DNA of 64,000 nucleotides from Ralstonia pickettii DTP0602 (GCA_000471925.1 CP006669.1:62001-126000), one strand, 5' to 3'; shown: positions 1 through 8,644, counted from the stretch's first letter. Translations and numbers: made by a program. Notes: a model not told the origin generated them from the letters alone.

Positions 1-266
1 TTGGCTTCCAGGCTGGTCTTCACGTTCTCCATGGTCTGCTTGGCCTCGGCTTTGATGCCGCCGGGAGCGACGTCCGTTGTCCCGGGAATCAGGCCGATCT
101 GGCCGGAGAGGTACAGCGTCCCGCCCACCTTCACGGCCTCAGAGAATGGGAATTCCCCCTTCAGAACCTTTCCGCTGTTCAGGTAGACGTTCTGCGCGAT
201 GGAGGTGGACGCACCAAACGCCAGGGCCAGCGCCGCGGAAATACGAACGAACTGTTGCGCGGTCAT
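1..266 (-). CDS. Secreted RidA (YjgF/UK114)-family protein, 3' end outside window
   Basis: Read on the minus strand from the ATG at 266, the frame stays open to the window edge. The first ~24 residues form a signal peptide (polar start, Ala/Leu-rich core, cleavage near STSIAQ). The next part, with GGTLYLSGQIGL and IPGT, is the N-terminal RidA signature. RidA proteins hydrolyse reactive enamine/imine intermediates. A signal peptide places this one in the periplasm, which is a known subgroup. The start lies 58 bases beyond the stop of the PhzF gene on the same strand, so the two may be co-transcribed. Only 88 codons are visible. Confidence 0.8.
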   Translation of the reverse strand, partial: MTAQQFVRISAALALAFGASTSIAQNVYLNSGKVLKGEFPFSEAVKVGGTLYLSGQIGLIPGTTDVAPGGIKAEAKQTMENVKTSLEA

Positions 267-323
267 GATGGAGTTTCTTCAAGTTAGCTTTTCAGCAGAA
301 TAGGGGAACGGCCAGCGGCCTGA

Positions 324-1205
324 TCACACAGCGATGGTTCCGTCGACACATGTGACCGATTGACCTCCAACGCGAATGACGTCGTCGCCGTTAATGGCCA
401 CAAAGATTTTTCCTGCGCGCCCAACGACCGAACCTTGCGTGCTGACATAGCTGGAACCGAAGGTCTGGACCTGACCAGCCTCGCGAATGAACGCTGCCAC
501 CGAGCCGTTTCCGCTGCCGCAGACAGGGTCTTCATTCACGCCGAGGCTGGGCGCGAAGGCACGCACCTCGATTGCCGCAGGTGCACCCTTCTCATAGGCG
601 CCATACACCACGATGCCGATGGACTTGTTGTGTTTGTCAAACTCCGCCATACGCACAAAGTCGGGGCGAAGCGCCAGGACGGCCTCTGCACTGTCCATCT
701 GGACGATCGTCCAGACGGGGCCGACATTGATGAGCTTCGGCGTGTGCTCACGCTGCACCGGGGCACCAAGAATGGCCGCCAGCTCGTCAATCTGTGCATT
801 GGTCAGGGGAACGAAGCTGGGTGTTGGCAGGTTGAAAGCAATCACCGGGCTTGAGTCGGCCGACGGAGTGACGGTCAGCTCGATCAGTCCGGCATCGCAC
901 TCCTGCTTGAGCTTGCCGTTTTGCGGAGCAATCCGCCCCGCCTCCAGGAGTGCGTGCGCCGTTCCAAGGGTGGGGTGCCCCGCGAACGGCAATTCCGATT
1001 GAGGCGTAAAGATGCGCACGCGGTAGTCCGCGCCCGGCTGCGTAGGCGGTAGCACGAAGGTCGTTTCGGAGAGATTGGTCCAGTTCGCAATGCGCTGCAT
1101 CTCCTCGCCTGTGAGTCCTTCTGCGTCAAGGATCACGGCTACTGGGTTTCCGCGATAGGGAACGTTGGTGAAAACATCAACTTGCTTGAATGGGACGCCG
1201 GACAT
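324..1205 (-). CDS. PhzF-family isomerase/epimerase-like protein
   Basis: The 293-residue protein has the PhzF fold signatures: N-terminal VDVFTNVPYRGNPVAV, the Glu-containing segment LSETTFVLPP, the GHPTLGTAHALLE motif, and the second-half counterpart EDPVCGSGNGSVAAF. PhzF itself isomerises a dihydro-hydroxyanthranilate; most bacterial homologues have unknown substrates, so phenazine synthesis should not be assumed. GGAAG lies just before the ATG on the minus strand. It is divergent from a MocR regulator, which may control it, and precedes the secreted RidA gene. Confidence 0.88.
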   Translation of the reverse strand: MSGVPFKQVDVFTNVPYRGNPVAVILDAEGLTGEEMQRIANWTNLSETTFVLPPTQPGADYRVRIFTPQSELPFAGHPTLGTAHALLEAGRIAPQNGKLKQECDAGLIELTVTPSADSSPVIAFNLPTPSFVPLTNAQIDELAAILGAPVQREHTPKLINVGPVWTIVQMDSAEAVLALRPDFVRMAEFDKHNKSIGIVVYGAYEKGAPAAIEVRAFAPSLGVNEDPVCGSGNGSVAAFIREAGQVQTFGSSYVSTQGSVVGRAGKIFVAINGDDVIRVGGQSVTCVDGTIAV

Positions 1206-1346
1206 CTATCTGCTTCCTGAGGGTGTATTCGCGACGCGCTGCATCGCGGTTGACTGGCGAGGGGACGGCCGGTGGAACCGCCCGGCAGGCCTTCACGCGA
1301 CTGCTTGGCACCAGCTGCAGGGATAATAGGAGTGGACCAGTCATGG

Positions 1347-1361
1347 GTACAGAGACAGTAC
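1347..1361. promoter_or_regulatory. Inverted GTAC repeat between divergent PhzF and MocR genes
   Basis: The sequence GTAC-N7-GTAC sits in the ~200-base divergent promoter region. As a self-complementary pair of half sites it could bind the adjacent MocR regulator. This rests only on position and symmetry. Confidence 0.25.
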
Positions 1362-1404
1362 AATCCAAAATTTATGGTTACAGTTGACATCGAGAGGAAA
1401 CCCT

Positions 1405-2865
1405 GTGCGAACGACCCCATCGGCAGGTAGCCTGTATCAGATCTTGGCTGATGATTTGACCGCGGCTATCTCGTCAGGACGTCTTCCCGCAGGGTCCAAC
1501 CTGCCTTCCCTTCGTGAATGCGCGACACAGCGCAAACTCAGTCTCAACACCGTCACCGCCGCCTATCGGCTGCTGGAAGATCGGGGCCTGATCGTGGCTC
1601 GCCCTCAATCCGGCTTCTATGTGTGCAGTGAGCTGGCAGAACCAGAGTTCGCTTTCCGGCGCATTGCTAAGGACGTGGTGGGGGCAGCTCAGGAAGATTT
1701 AATGACTGCAGTTCTGGAGGCGCAGCAGCGGCCAGGCTATATCGATCTGGCATTCGCCGCTCCTCGCGGGAAAAAGTTCTACCCCGGCGAACGCTTGGCC
1801 CGAATGACCAGTTCGGTTCTGCGCCGCCAAGGCAACGTTGTCGCCTCTTACGCAATGCCACCGGGTTCGGAGCTCTTGCGCGACCAGATTGCCAGGCGCA
1901 GCCAGAGATTGGGGATGGACCTTACGGCCGATTGCATCGTGCTCACGCATGGCGCCATGGAAGCACTTCATCTGGCGCTTCGAGCGGTGACTCGTCCGGG
2001 CGACTTCGTCGGAATCGAGGCCCCCTCCTACTTCAATCTTTACCCCCTCTTATCCGCACTCGGGCTCAAGGCCATCGAGATTCCGACGCATCCGCAGCAC
2101 GGCTTGGATGTTGACTCCGTGGAGAGCGTCCTTGCCGAGAAGCGAGTTGCAGCCCTGGTTGCCATGCCGAGCGTCCACAATCCGCTCGGATGCTCAATGC
2201 CAGTCGACGCGAAGCAGCGGCTTGCCAAGCTGCTCAATCAATACAAGACCCCATTGATTGAGGATATGGTGTACGCAGAGCTTCAGTTTCTTGAGCCCTT
2301 GGCGCCCACCGTAAAAGCCTTCGATCACGGAGGATGGGTGCTGGCCTGCGGAGGATTCTCAAAAACATTGGCTCCCGACTACCGCTTGGGCTGGATCGCG
2401 GGCGGGCGCTTCAGTCAGGCCGTACAACGGCTTAAGTTTGCCTCCAGTGCGTCCGAATCCATGCTGCTGAGCGAGACCGTTGGGCAGTTTCTCAAAAGCG
2501 GAGGTTATGAACGTCACCTCAGCAGTTTGAGACGGTTGTACTTCGCTCAGGTCGCCACGGTACGCGGATTAGTCGCACAATTTTTCCCTGGGGGCACGCG
2601 CGCGACTCAGCCGGCAGGAGGGTTCGTTCTTTGGGTTGAGCTGCCACCTCAGGTGGACAGCTTGAAACTGTTCCACGCGGCTTTGGAAAAGGGCATAGTA
2701 ATGATGCCAGGCCAAGTTTACGCCAAGGGCCCACGCTATCGTCACTATCTCCGATTGTCCTGTTGCCAGGAGATTGATGAGCGTTTTACCAGCGCCGTTC
2801 GGACCTTGGGAGAATTAGCGGTCAAAATGCAAAAGGACGGTAACAAGGCGCCGAAGGGTCGGTGA
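1405..2865 (+). CDS. MocR-type regulator (GntR winged helix fused to class I aminotransferase fold)
   Basis: GTG at 1405 is preferred because GAGAGGAAA lies 5-13 bases upstream; a TTG at 1384 would add seven residues and has no such site. Residues ~10-70 are a GntR winged helix (LPSLRECATQRKLSLNTV). Residues ~110-480 are a fold-type I aminotransferase domain with the PLP-lysine region GGFSKTLAPDYRLGW. MocR proteins sense PLP or amino-compound ligands and usually control the divergent gene, here the PhzF/RidA pair. The target is inferred. Confidence 0.88.
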   Translation: MRTTPSAGSLYQILADDLTAAISSGRLPAGSNLPSLRECATQRKLSLNTVTAAYRLLEDRGLIVARPQSGFYVCSELAEPEFAFRRIAKDVVGAAQEDLMTAVLEAQQRPGYIDLAFAAPRGKKFYPGERLARMTSSVLRRQGNVVASYAMPPGSELLRDQIARRSQRLGMDLTADCIVLTHGAMEALHLALRAVTRPGDFVGIEAPSYFNLYPLLSALGLKAIEIPTHPQHGLDVDSVESVLAEKRVAALVAMPSVHNPLGCSMPVDAKQRLAKLLNQYKTPLIEDMVYAELQFLEPLAPTVKAFDHGGWVLACGGFSKTLAPDYRLGWIAGGRFSQAVQRLKFASSASESMLLSETVGQFLKSGGYERHLSSLRRLYFAQVATVRGLVAQFFPGGTRATQPAGGFVLWVELPPQVDSLKLFHAALEKGIVMMPGQVYAKGPRYRHYLRLSCCQEIDERFTSAVRTLGELAVKMQKDGNKAPKGR

Positions 2866-3400
2866 GCCCTGGCGGTCATCCTGTCACTGAGCACCGTATG
2901 TTCTAGCCACCGTAGCGCGGTCAGGAGCGCATTGACGATGGAACCAAGATCTTAGGCGGACTGCGTCTTAGACGGACTGCGCGCCTGGCGGACTACGCTG
3001 GACTTGCTCGGCTTGTCGCAATGGCGGGACGCCCGTGATCGCCGCCGCACGGGCAGGGTGAGATGCCGGCGTGGCTGCGGCGGGCGGTCCATGCGGGGCA
3101 GAGCGTGGAGTTTTTCCGGATCGGATAGCTTCGACAGCGGATTAGCTTGGGGCGTTCGTCTTGTAAAAGTGGGCTCACGCCATTCCGCGGGACCGCGCGA
3201 GGGCGGTGGCCAGCAGGCAGGAGCAGCCAATATCCACGTAGTACCGCGCTCTGTGGCATGGCTGCTCCGGGTGCCCCGGTAGTGAAACGGTCAGCTCGGG
3301 TGGCGCTCAGCGCGTGCACATTCCATACTAGAAGTGTTCGTCTCCGCCGGAATGAGCGATGCTCGTGGGGACGTCTCCGTCTTCCGAAAGGAGGTATCCC
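2866..3400. other. Gap without a recognisable gene; short 16-base-period repeat
   Basis: Long open frames on both strands here are compositional and match no family I know. The only structure seen is CGGACT(G/A)CG repeated at 2957, 2973 and 2989, exactly 16 bases apart. There is no clear terminator after the MocR gene. Confidence 0.4.
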
Positions 3401-3679
3401 ATGTGCTTCCGGATTCATTATCTGGATCATCCTCGTGAGAATGCGGCCCAGCAGCGGCCTAGCTCGACAACCTTGTCGCTTCGCTCTCGTCTCGATGGGC
3501 GTCGGGCGGCGTTGATGGCTTGGCTGCGTCCGTCTCCAAAACCAACCAGCCCGGTGACGGCCACATCCTTGGAGCAGGCCGAGCCGGCTGAAGCCGCGGC
3601 GAAGCCGGTCCCTCGGCCCATTGACCAGGCTTGCACCGTCGCCGGCACCGCCCGCGAGCGGGACGTCGAGACGGCGTAG
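3401..3679 (+). CDS. Small hypothetical protein with a strong ribosome binding site
   Basis: A near-perfect AAGGAGGT ends about five bases before the ATG at 3401, which is the main reason to list it. The 92-residue product starts MCFRIHYLDHPREN, then becomes Arg/Ser/Pro/Ala-rich without a fold I recognise. There is no signal peptide or membrane segment. It may be a real small gene, or a ribosome site left over from a lost one. Confidence 0.3.
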   Translation: MCFRIHYLDHPRENAAQQRPSSTTLSLRSRLDGRRAALMAWLRPSPKPTSPVTATSLEQAEPAEAAAKPVPRPIDQACTVAGTARERDVETA

Positions 3680-3836
3680 GCCGCCATTACTCCTACATGA
3701 GCCTCCCGAGCCCACCGGCCAGGCCAGCGCAAGACCGCTGGGCTCGGGGGGCGTGAAGCCCGCCAATAGGGCTTGGCCGGTGGAGGCAATACGCACGGAC
3801 TGGCGATCTATATAGAGAAAGGGGGCGAAGCTAGGT

Positions 3837-4313
3837 ATGAAAGCGCTAGGCTTGCTTCTCGCCATATCAATGGCGGTAGGGGTTGCGCCGCACGCCAGTG
3901 CAATTGGATGCCAATATGACATGCAGTGCAAAGGGGAGCGAATTTGCGAGCAAGGCCAGTGCGTCTCTTCTGAGCAACCCGCTAGGGTTCCACCAGCGAC
4001 GAGGAATGTCCCGGCACCCGGGCAGCCCGCCAAGGCTCCCCCAGCGATGAAGAATGTCCCGGCACCTGAGCAACCCGCCAAGGCTCCCCCAAGGACGAAA
4101 ATCGTCCCGACACCTGAGCAACCCGCCATGGCGTCCCCAGCGATGACGAATGCCCCAGCACTTTCGACTGAGTTTCGTTATTGCTGCACTAAGGTCGGAA
4201 AATTCCCCCTCGACCGAGAACCGAACTCGGAAGGAATTGCCGTCAACCGGAGCGATACCTGTTATGGGATAACCAGTTATGGGACGCCTCTCCCAGGTAC
4301 GCCGTGCAATTGA
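3837..4313 (+). CDS. Secreted protein with Cys-rich head, Pro-rich tandem repeats and Cys tail
   Basis: A signal peptide (residues 1-~22, ending HASAIG) is followed by a compact cysteine module, CQYDMQCKGERICEQGQCV. This motif is common at the start of exported proteobacterial proteins of unknown role and probably forms two disulfides. Residues ~48-112 are four imperfect 16-residue repeats of the type PAKAPPAMKNVPAPEQ, likely an extended linker. The C-terminal ~45 residues hold four more cysteines (RYCCTK, SDTCYG, final PCN). AAAGGGGG lies upstream of the ATG. The function is unknown. Confidence 0.7.
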   Translation: MKALGLLLAISMAVGVAPHASAIGCQYDMQCKGERICEQGQCVSSEQPARVPPATRNVPAPGQPAKAPPAMKNVPAPEQPAKAPPRTKIVPTPEQPAMASPAMTNAPALSTEFRYCCTKVGKFPLDREPNSEGIAVNRSDTCYGITSYGTPLPGTPCN

Positions 4314-4315
4314 GT

Positions 4316-4450
4316 CACCAGTACACCTGCGGCAGCACCGGCGACCCGAAGGGCGTCGTGCTCACCCAGGCCAACCTGCTTGCCAACATCCGCGCCATGC
4401 GGCAGGCGGCGCGGGCGACGCCCGCCGACGTGTTCGCCATCCGCCGCTGA
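4316..4450 (+). pseudogene. Fragment of an AMP-binding acyl-CoA synthetase/acyl-AMP ligase
   Basis: The frame ending at the TGA at 4448 reads HQYTCGSTGDPKGVVL followed by TQANLLANIRAM. This is the P-loop/adenylation signature of AMP-dependent synthetases (normally YTSGSTGxPKGV, here with Cys for one Ser). Only ~45 residues remain; the ~150 residues normally before it and ~350 after it are missing. It begins abruptly after the previous gene's stop and is surely a decayed piece. Confidence 0.75.
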
Positions 4451-4527
4451 ACCCTGCCGCAACAGACTGGCAGGCGGCGGTCGCCTTGCGCGACGATGCG
4501 CGAGCGGCCACCTCGCGCAACTGGTCG

Positions 4528-4723
4528 AGCCGGATGCCGGTTGATGTTCGGCGTTTTGGGCGGACTCGCCGCGTTTGGCCTGATAGGCTTGTTCGCCGGG
4601 CCAGTGGTGATCCTCGCAGTGCTGCTCGCCGTATGGCGCGAATGGCTGGAAAGGCAGGCGGAGCAGCCGGTGGGGCACCGCCGTCGTAGCGGGGGCGACA
4701 CCTGTCGCGCATCCCATCGCTAA
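4528..4723 (+). pseudogene. C-terminal fragment of an AI-2E (PerM)-family transporter
   Basis: The segment from 4544 reads MFGVLGGLAAFGLIGLFAGP, then VVILAVLLAVWREWL. This is the conserved last hydrophobic region of AI-2E/PerM family membrane proteins. Just upstream, SRMP is found one base out of frame, matching the usual sequence before MFGV, so a one-base indel lies near 4538. Everything before that is lost. Together with the adjacent ligase fragment it marks a decayed junction. Confidence 0.7.
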
Positions 4724-4877
4724 GGCAGACACTTCCTAAGTCAGCCACGTTGGCGCAGAGCGCGCCGGGTGCTGCAAGCTGCGCTGCAAGGGATGACAAC
4801 CTGTAGCCTGGCCAGGCGGACAAGGATAGAGTTTAGGCTCCGTCGCGTTCCCACATTTCAGCAAGGCGTGTCAGGAC

Positions 4878-6734
4878 ATGGTGCCAAAGATCCTTTGGGT
4901 TCTGTTGCCGCTTTCGATGTACGCACTGTATGTCACCGTGTCGACGTGGCGCGGACGGACACCGTCGCGTCAGGCGCTCAATGTGCAAACCAGCCTGCTG
5001 TTGATCGCCTACCTGGTGACGACGGCAAGTCTCGGTGTGTTCTGGGTAGCCAATCAGCAGTTGCCGGTGTTCGACTGGCACTACCTGTTTGGCTACTGCA
5101 CGCTGCTGCTTGTCTCCGTGCATCTGGTTTTCAACCTGCCGGCCGTGTTGCGCGGGCTGCGGCGTGCACCGTCCCAGCCCGCGCAGCAGTCCACCCGCGG
5201 CGGCAGGCACGGCCCGGTCGCGGTCGGCAAGGCGCTGACCGTCCTCGCCGCTCTCGGCATGGCGTTCTTCCTCGGCACGCGTCACGGCGCCAGCGAAGTC
5301 GCTGTCCGCTGGACCAACGCCGCCGAAGCCGGATTTGGCCCGATCGATGCGGTGGTCCGTTATCACGAATTCTCGTCCGAGTCGCGCAGCCGCGTGTTCC
5401 AGCGCGCGCCAGGGGTCGAATGGGGTGCGCCGCCGCCCGCTTTCAAGCGCTACCCCGACGTGCCGCACATCGCCCTCGCGCGGGACAGGACCCACGAGCG
5501 CGGCCTGAGCGACGCACTGCGCGCCCCCTCGCCGCGCACGCAGCGCCTGAGCGTTGCCGAGTTGGGCGAGATGCTGTACCTGTCGGCCGGCATCACGGCG
5601 CGGCGCGGTGGCCTGGCACTGCGCGCCTCGCCATCTTCCGGCGCCCTGTTTCCCAGCGAGCTCTATGTCGTGGCGCACAAGGTCGAGGGCTTGCCGGCCG
5701 GGCTTTATCACTACGACCCGGAGCACAATCGGCTCGACGCGCTGGGCGCTGCACCGGCCGCGCTCGGCGCGCCTCAGGCAGACGGCGCCGACGCGGCCGT
5801 GGTGCTGACTGCGGTGTTCCGCCGCACCGGCTACAAGTACCGCGACCGGGCCTACCGCTATGCGGTTGCGGACGCTGGCCACTTGCTCGAGAATCTGCGG
5901 CTCGCGGGGCATCAGGCGGGAATGCGGGCGACGCTCGTCGCGCGCTTTGACGAGATGCTGGCCGCCAAGGCCATCGGTGTCGATGGCCTCGAGGAAGGCG
6001 TGCTCGCTGTCATGGATCTGCGACCCGCAGCCAGCGGCGTGGCGTCCACCGGCGAAGCTTCGCGCGCGCGCTTCGCAGCGCCGCCGGTACCCTCCGGCCT
6101 GACAATCGGCGTGACAGGCATGGTGCACCGGGCCACGTCGCTGCAGCTATTGCCCGACGAGGTGGGCGCCGGGCACATCGCGCTACCGGCGCCTGAGCCC
6201 GCCGCCGCAGGCGTGACCGACACGATAGTCCAGCGGCGCAGCCAGCGGCGCTTCCTCGACGAGCCGGTGCCGCTCGCGACGCTGTCATCGATGCTGACCG
6301 ACATGGCGCTGCCGCCCCAGCTATCGGGCGCCGTCCACATCAATCTGGTCGTCAATCGTGTCGCAGGGCTCCGGCCGGGCGTGTATCGCTACCTGCCTCA
6401 GCACGCGCTGGTACGCGTGCGCGACAGCGATTACGCCGCTGCTGCTCAGGCGGCCGCGTTGTCGCAGGAAGTGATCGGCAACGCCGCCGTGGTGCTGGTG
6501 CTATCCGCCGATCGCGCGCACATGCTGGCGGAAGGTGCGCGTGGTTATCGCCATGCCTTTCTCGAGGCGGGCATGCTGGGCGAGCGCTGGTTGCTCGGCG
6601 CGGTTGCCCGCGGCTTGGCGGCTTGCCCGGTGGGCGGGTTTTACGACGACGAAGCGGCGGCTCTGATCGATGTCGATGGGCAAAGTCAATGGGTGTTGCA
6701 CTTCGCGGGTCTCGGTGCGTCGACGGGAACGTAG
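4878..6734 (+). CDS. Membrane-anchored double-domain SagB/ThcOx-family nitroreductase-like protein
   Basis: The first ~135 residues contain four hydrophobic helices. The third (WHYLFGYCTLLLVSVHLVFN) has two histidines spaced as in b-type cytochrome/DUF4405 helices, so haem binding is possible. Two SagB-type FMN domains follow: the first around residues 190-390 with SPSSGALFPSELYVV and GLYHYDPEHN, the second around 430-615 with RRSQRRFLDE and GVYRYLPQHALV. SagB enzymes oxidise azolines to azoles in peptide natural products, but many stand-alone members have unknown redox roles. No YcaO cyclase is nearby. A GG-leader peptide gene lies just downstream on the other strand. Confidence 0.82.
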   Translation: MVPKILWVLLPLSMYALYVTVSTWRGRTPSRQALNVQTSLLLIAYLVTTASLGVFWVANQQLPVFDWHYLFGYCTLLLVSVHLVFNLPAVLRGLRRAPSQPAQQSTRGGRHGPVAVGKALTVLAALGMAFFLGTRHGASEVAVRWTNAAEAGFGPIDAVVRYHEFSSESRSRVFQRAPGVEWGAPPPAFKRYPDVPHIALARDRTHERGLSDALRAPSPRTQRLSVAELGEMLYLSAGITARRGGLALRASPSSGALFPSELYVVAHKVEGLPAGLYHYDPEHNRLDALGAAPAALGAPQADGADAAVVLTAVFRRTGYKYRDRAYRYAVADAGHLLENLRLAGHQAGMRATLVARFDEMLAAKAIGVDGLEEGVLAVMDLRPAASGVASTGEASRARFAAPPVPSGLTIGVTGMVHRATSLQLLPDEVGAGHIALPAPEPAAAGVTDTIVQRRSQRRFLDEPVPLATLSSMLTDMALPPQLSGAVHINLVVNRVAGLRPGVYRYLPQHALVRVRDSDYAAAAQAAALSQEVIGNAAVVLVLSADRAHMLAEGARGYRHAFLEAGMLGERWLLGAVARGLAACPVGGFYDDEAAALIDVDGQSQWVLHFAGLGASTGT

Positions 6735-6875
6735 AAGGAGGCCCGCACAGGCTGATGGACGCGCTCGGGCGCCCGACCCGGCAATCAAAGAGATAATGCG
6801 TTGCCATTGGCACTTCAACCACCCCCGGGCTGAATGCGAGCGACAGCGCGGGGGCGGTTCTCTCGGCTTTAGCGC

Positions 6876-7088
6876 CTACAATGCCCCACGCGCGAATTGG
6901 TCAAAATTCCATTTGTCTATATCGAAGGTGACAAGGTTGTTTTCGTCTCCGTTCAACATCCCCACCGCGGATCGCCCGCCCGATATCCGGCGCAACTCCT
7001 CGCTCGAGAGTGAACGAATCGTCGTGGTTGGCTTGCCTTGCTGCTCGATGTCGAGCGGCAGCAAGTCCTTGATCGTCATTGTGCTCAT
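6876..7088 (-). CDS. Double-glycine-leader small peptide (bacteriocin/RiPP-type precursor)
   Basis: This is a 70-residue peptide with AGGAGAAG upstream of the ATG at 7088 (a second in-frame ATG is at 7079). The leader opens MTIKDL, as in many Burkholderiaceae small exported peptides, and ends LSSEELRRISGG. That is the classic ELxxIxGG processing site for C39-peptidase ABC exporters. Cleavage would release a 32-residue product, RSAVGMLNG...FARGAL, with no Cys, one Ser and one Thr, so azole formation looks unlikely. No exporter gene is in the window. The long frame extending upstream to 7367 is chance. Confidence 0.6.
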   Translation of the reverse strand: MSTMTIKDLLPLDIEQQGKPTTTIRSLSSEELRRISGGRSAVGMLNGDENNLVTFDIDKWNFDQFARGAL

Positions 7089-7605
7089 GGCTTCTCCTAG
7101 CTGTGACTTAACGAGTGTGGTTTCAATCGAGCATGTTGCAGTGCTCGATTGAACAGACGCATGGAGCGTGCCGGTTGCGGAGAATAGCCAGAGGATTGTC
7201 GAGGTGGCCGCGCAAACGCCGGGTTTCCGGGCGGGACGGTCGGTATGGCCGCGGCGTGGCGAAACGCAACGCGGCGTGGAGTGTTGGAAGGCATCCGGCA
7301 GTGCCACGAACCTGTGTAGTGCTACCCAACACCTACAAGCGGCGCGACTAATGCAGGACCGGTGCACTGTGACGCCGCTGACGAGGCGGGGGCGCTGCTT
7401 CTCTCCGCGGGCCGCATGGGCGCGCCCGGGCCTATCGGAGCGCCATCAGCCTCGAATCCGATCCGGTGATGCGCCAGTTCCTGCAAGCAGAGCCTTTCGC
7501 GAGCCCGGCAATTCGGGCAGACGCGAAGGACGGCATTGGGTCGGGAAGAGCCGTTCGCTGGCGCGATGGCAAGGCGACCAAGGCTGCCGCATTACACTGC
7601 TACAA
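7089..7605. other. Gap upstream of the 2OG-oxygenase-like gene
   Basis: Both strands are open for long stretches because of high GC, but no family is recognised. It must contain the minus-strand promoter for the GG-leader peptide and the plus-strand promoter for the gene at 7606. The frame ending at 7610 (AYRSAISLESDPVMRQFLQ...) looks codon-biased like a gene, but I do not recognise it. Confidence 0.35.
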
Positions 7606-8346
7606 ATGAGCTACCCTCCCCTGCAACCCCAGCCCCAAAGCCTCCTGACCTCCTATTTCTGGAGCGGCGACGCTATCCGCAGTCGGCGCGTAAGTGACAT
7701 CGTGCTGTCTGGCACGGTCGACGTGCCAGAGCCGCCGGCGCGTCTGCTCGCGGATTGGGCTAGGGAGATATCGTCCCGCATGACCTTGGAACCCGGGGAT
7801 GTTGAGGTGTTGCCTCTGGCACGAGCACGAGCGCGCTGGCCGGACTACTCGCACTGCGTGCAGGCAGTGTCTGATTGGGCAAGCACGCTTGGACTGCCCG
7901 GAGTACTTGCCTCCAGTGAGGTCGCTCTCATGGCTTGCCGCGGCGCGAGGTATCACCATGACGGAGAGCAGTACGGCGGTGCGGCCTTCTGCAATCTCTT
8001 CCTGAGTGAGGATAAGGGGCAGGACGTACACTTTCCGTCGTTGGGTCTTCGAATCCCCCTGACCCGTGGTTCGGTTCTGATATTCGATACCTGCCAGCCT
8101 CATGGGGTCATTCAACGCGGCAGCAGCGGTTTTGATGTGGCCGACTTCCCGCCCGACCAGGATTGCACGCAGCTATTCCTGACCTGGGAGCTTCCCATTG
8201 AGGATGTCCATGTCATGCAGACGCTCAACGTCGCCTTCGACATTGACCTTTCGACCTCGCCGAAGGTGAATGAGGAGCAAGTCCGGCTGAATGAGGAACG
8301 GGTCAGCGTGCGTCACGAGTCAGGTCGGTGGCGCCGAGCTGACTAA
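7606..8346 (+). CDS. Putative 2OG-Fe(II) oxygenase-like protein
   Basis: The start is set at the ATG at 7606, although the Shine-Dalgarno is poor and the frame is open further upstream. The 246-residue product has the jelly-roll iron triad pattern: YHHDGE (His117-x-Asp119) and a distal QPHGV (His166), followed by Arg171, a possible 2-oxoglutarate ligand. The intervening segments GAAFCNLFLSED and RGSVLIFDT fit the core strands. Such enzymes hydroxylate small molecules, peptides or proteins. It lies 0.5 kb from the GG-leader peptide, so a peptide substrate is conceivable, but this is speculation. Confidence 0.55.
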   Translation: MSYPPLQPQPQSLLTSYFWSGDAIRSRRVSDIVLSGTVDVPEPPARLLADWAREISSRMTLEPGDVEVLPLARARARWPDYSHCVQAVSDWASTLGLPGVLASSEVALMACRGARYHHDGEQYGGAAFCNLFLSEDKGQDVHFPSLGLRIPLTRGSVLIFDTCQPHGVIQRGSSGFDVADFPPDQDCTQLFLTWELPIEDVHVMQTLNVAFDIDLSTSPKVNEEQVRLNEERVSVRHESGRWRRAD

Positions 8347-8644
8347 TCGTCAGGACTGGTCACGATCCCACCTGACGCACGACGGCGGGCATCCGCGTAC
8401 GGGTGGATCCAGAATCCTGACCTCCGGAACTGGCGTCGAACGGTCGAAGAAGTCTTGAGAATGCCTTGGCTAGGAAGCGGAACTTGGTCCACCATGTCCT
8501 CCCAGAAGAACTGGCCGGCTGCATCGATCTCGCCGTCGCCTGCCGGCCAGGTTCTGCCTGTCAGCGATCCTGTTGAGGCGCCATTTGAACTGCACTTCAC
8601 TTTGAATCCTGCCGGACAACAGCCGAACCGAAGGCTACGCCGTC

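Noticed and set aside
324..1205. Phenazine biosynthesis
   Set aside because: Only a PhzF-family gene is present; no phzA-E or phzG. The family name does not imply the pathway.
2957..2997. CRISPR-like regular repeat
   Set aside because: Units are only 9 bases with 7-base spacing, three copies; far too short for a CRISPR array, and no cas genes are present.
2993..4129. 378-codon minus-strand frame with Gly-rich repeats
   Set aside because: The repeats are the complement of the Pro-rich repeats of the secreted protein at 3837; the rest is unlike any family.
4878..7088. Classical thiazole/oxazole microcin cluster
   Set aside because: No YcaO cyclase or SagC-like partner, and the peptide core has no Cys and only one Ser and one Thr.
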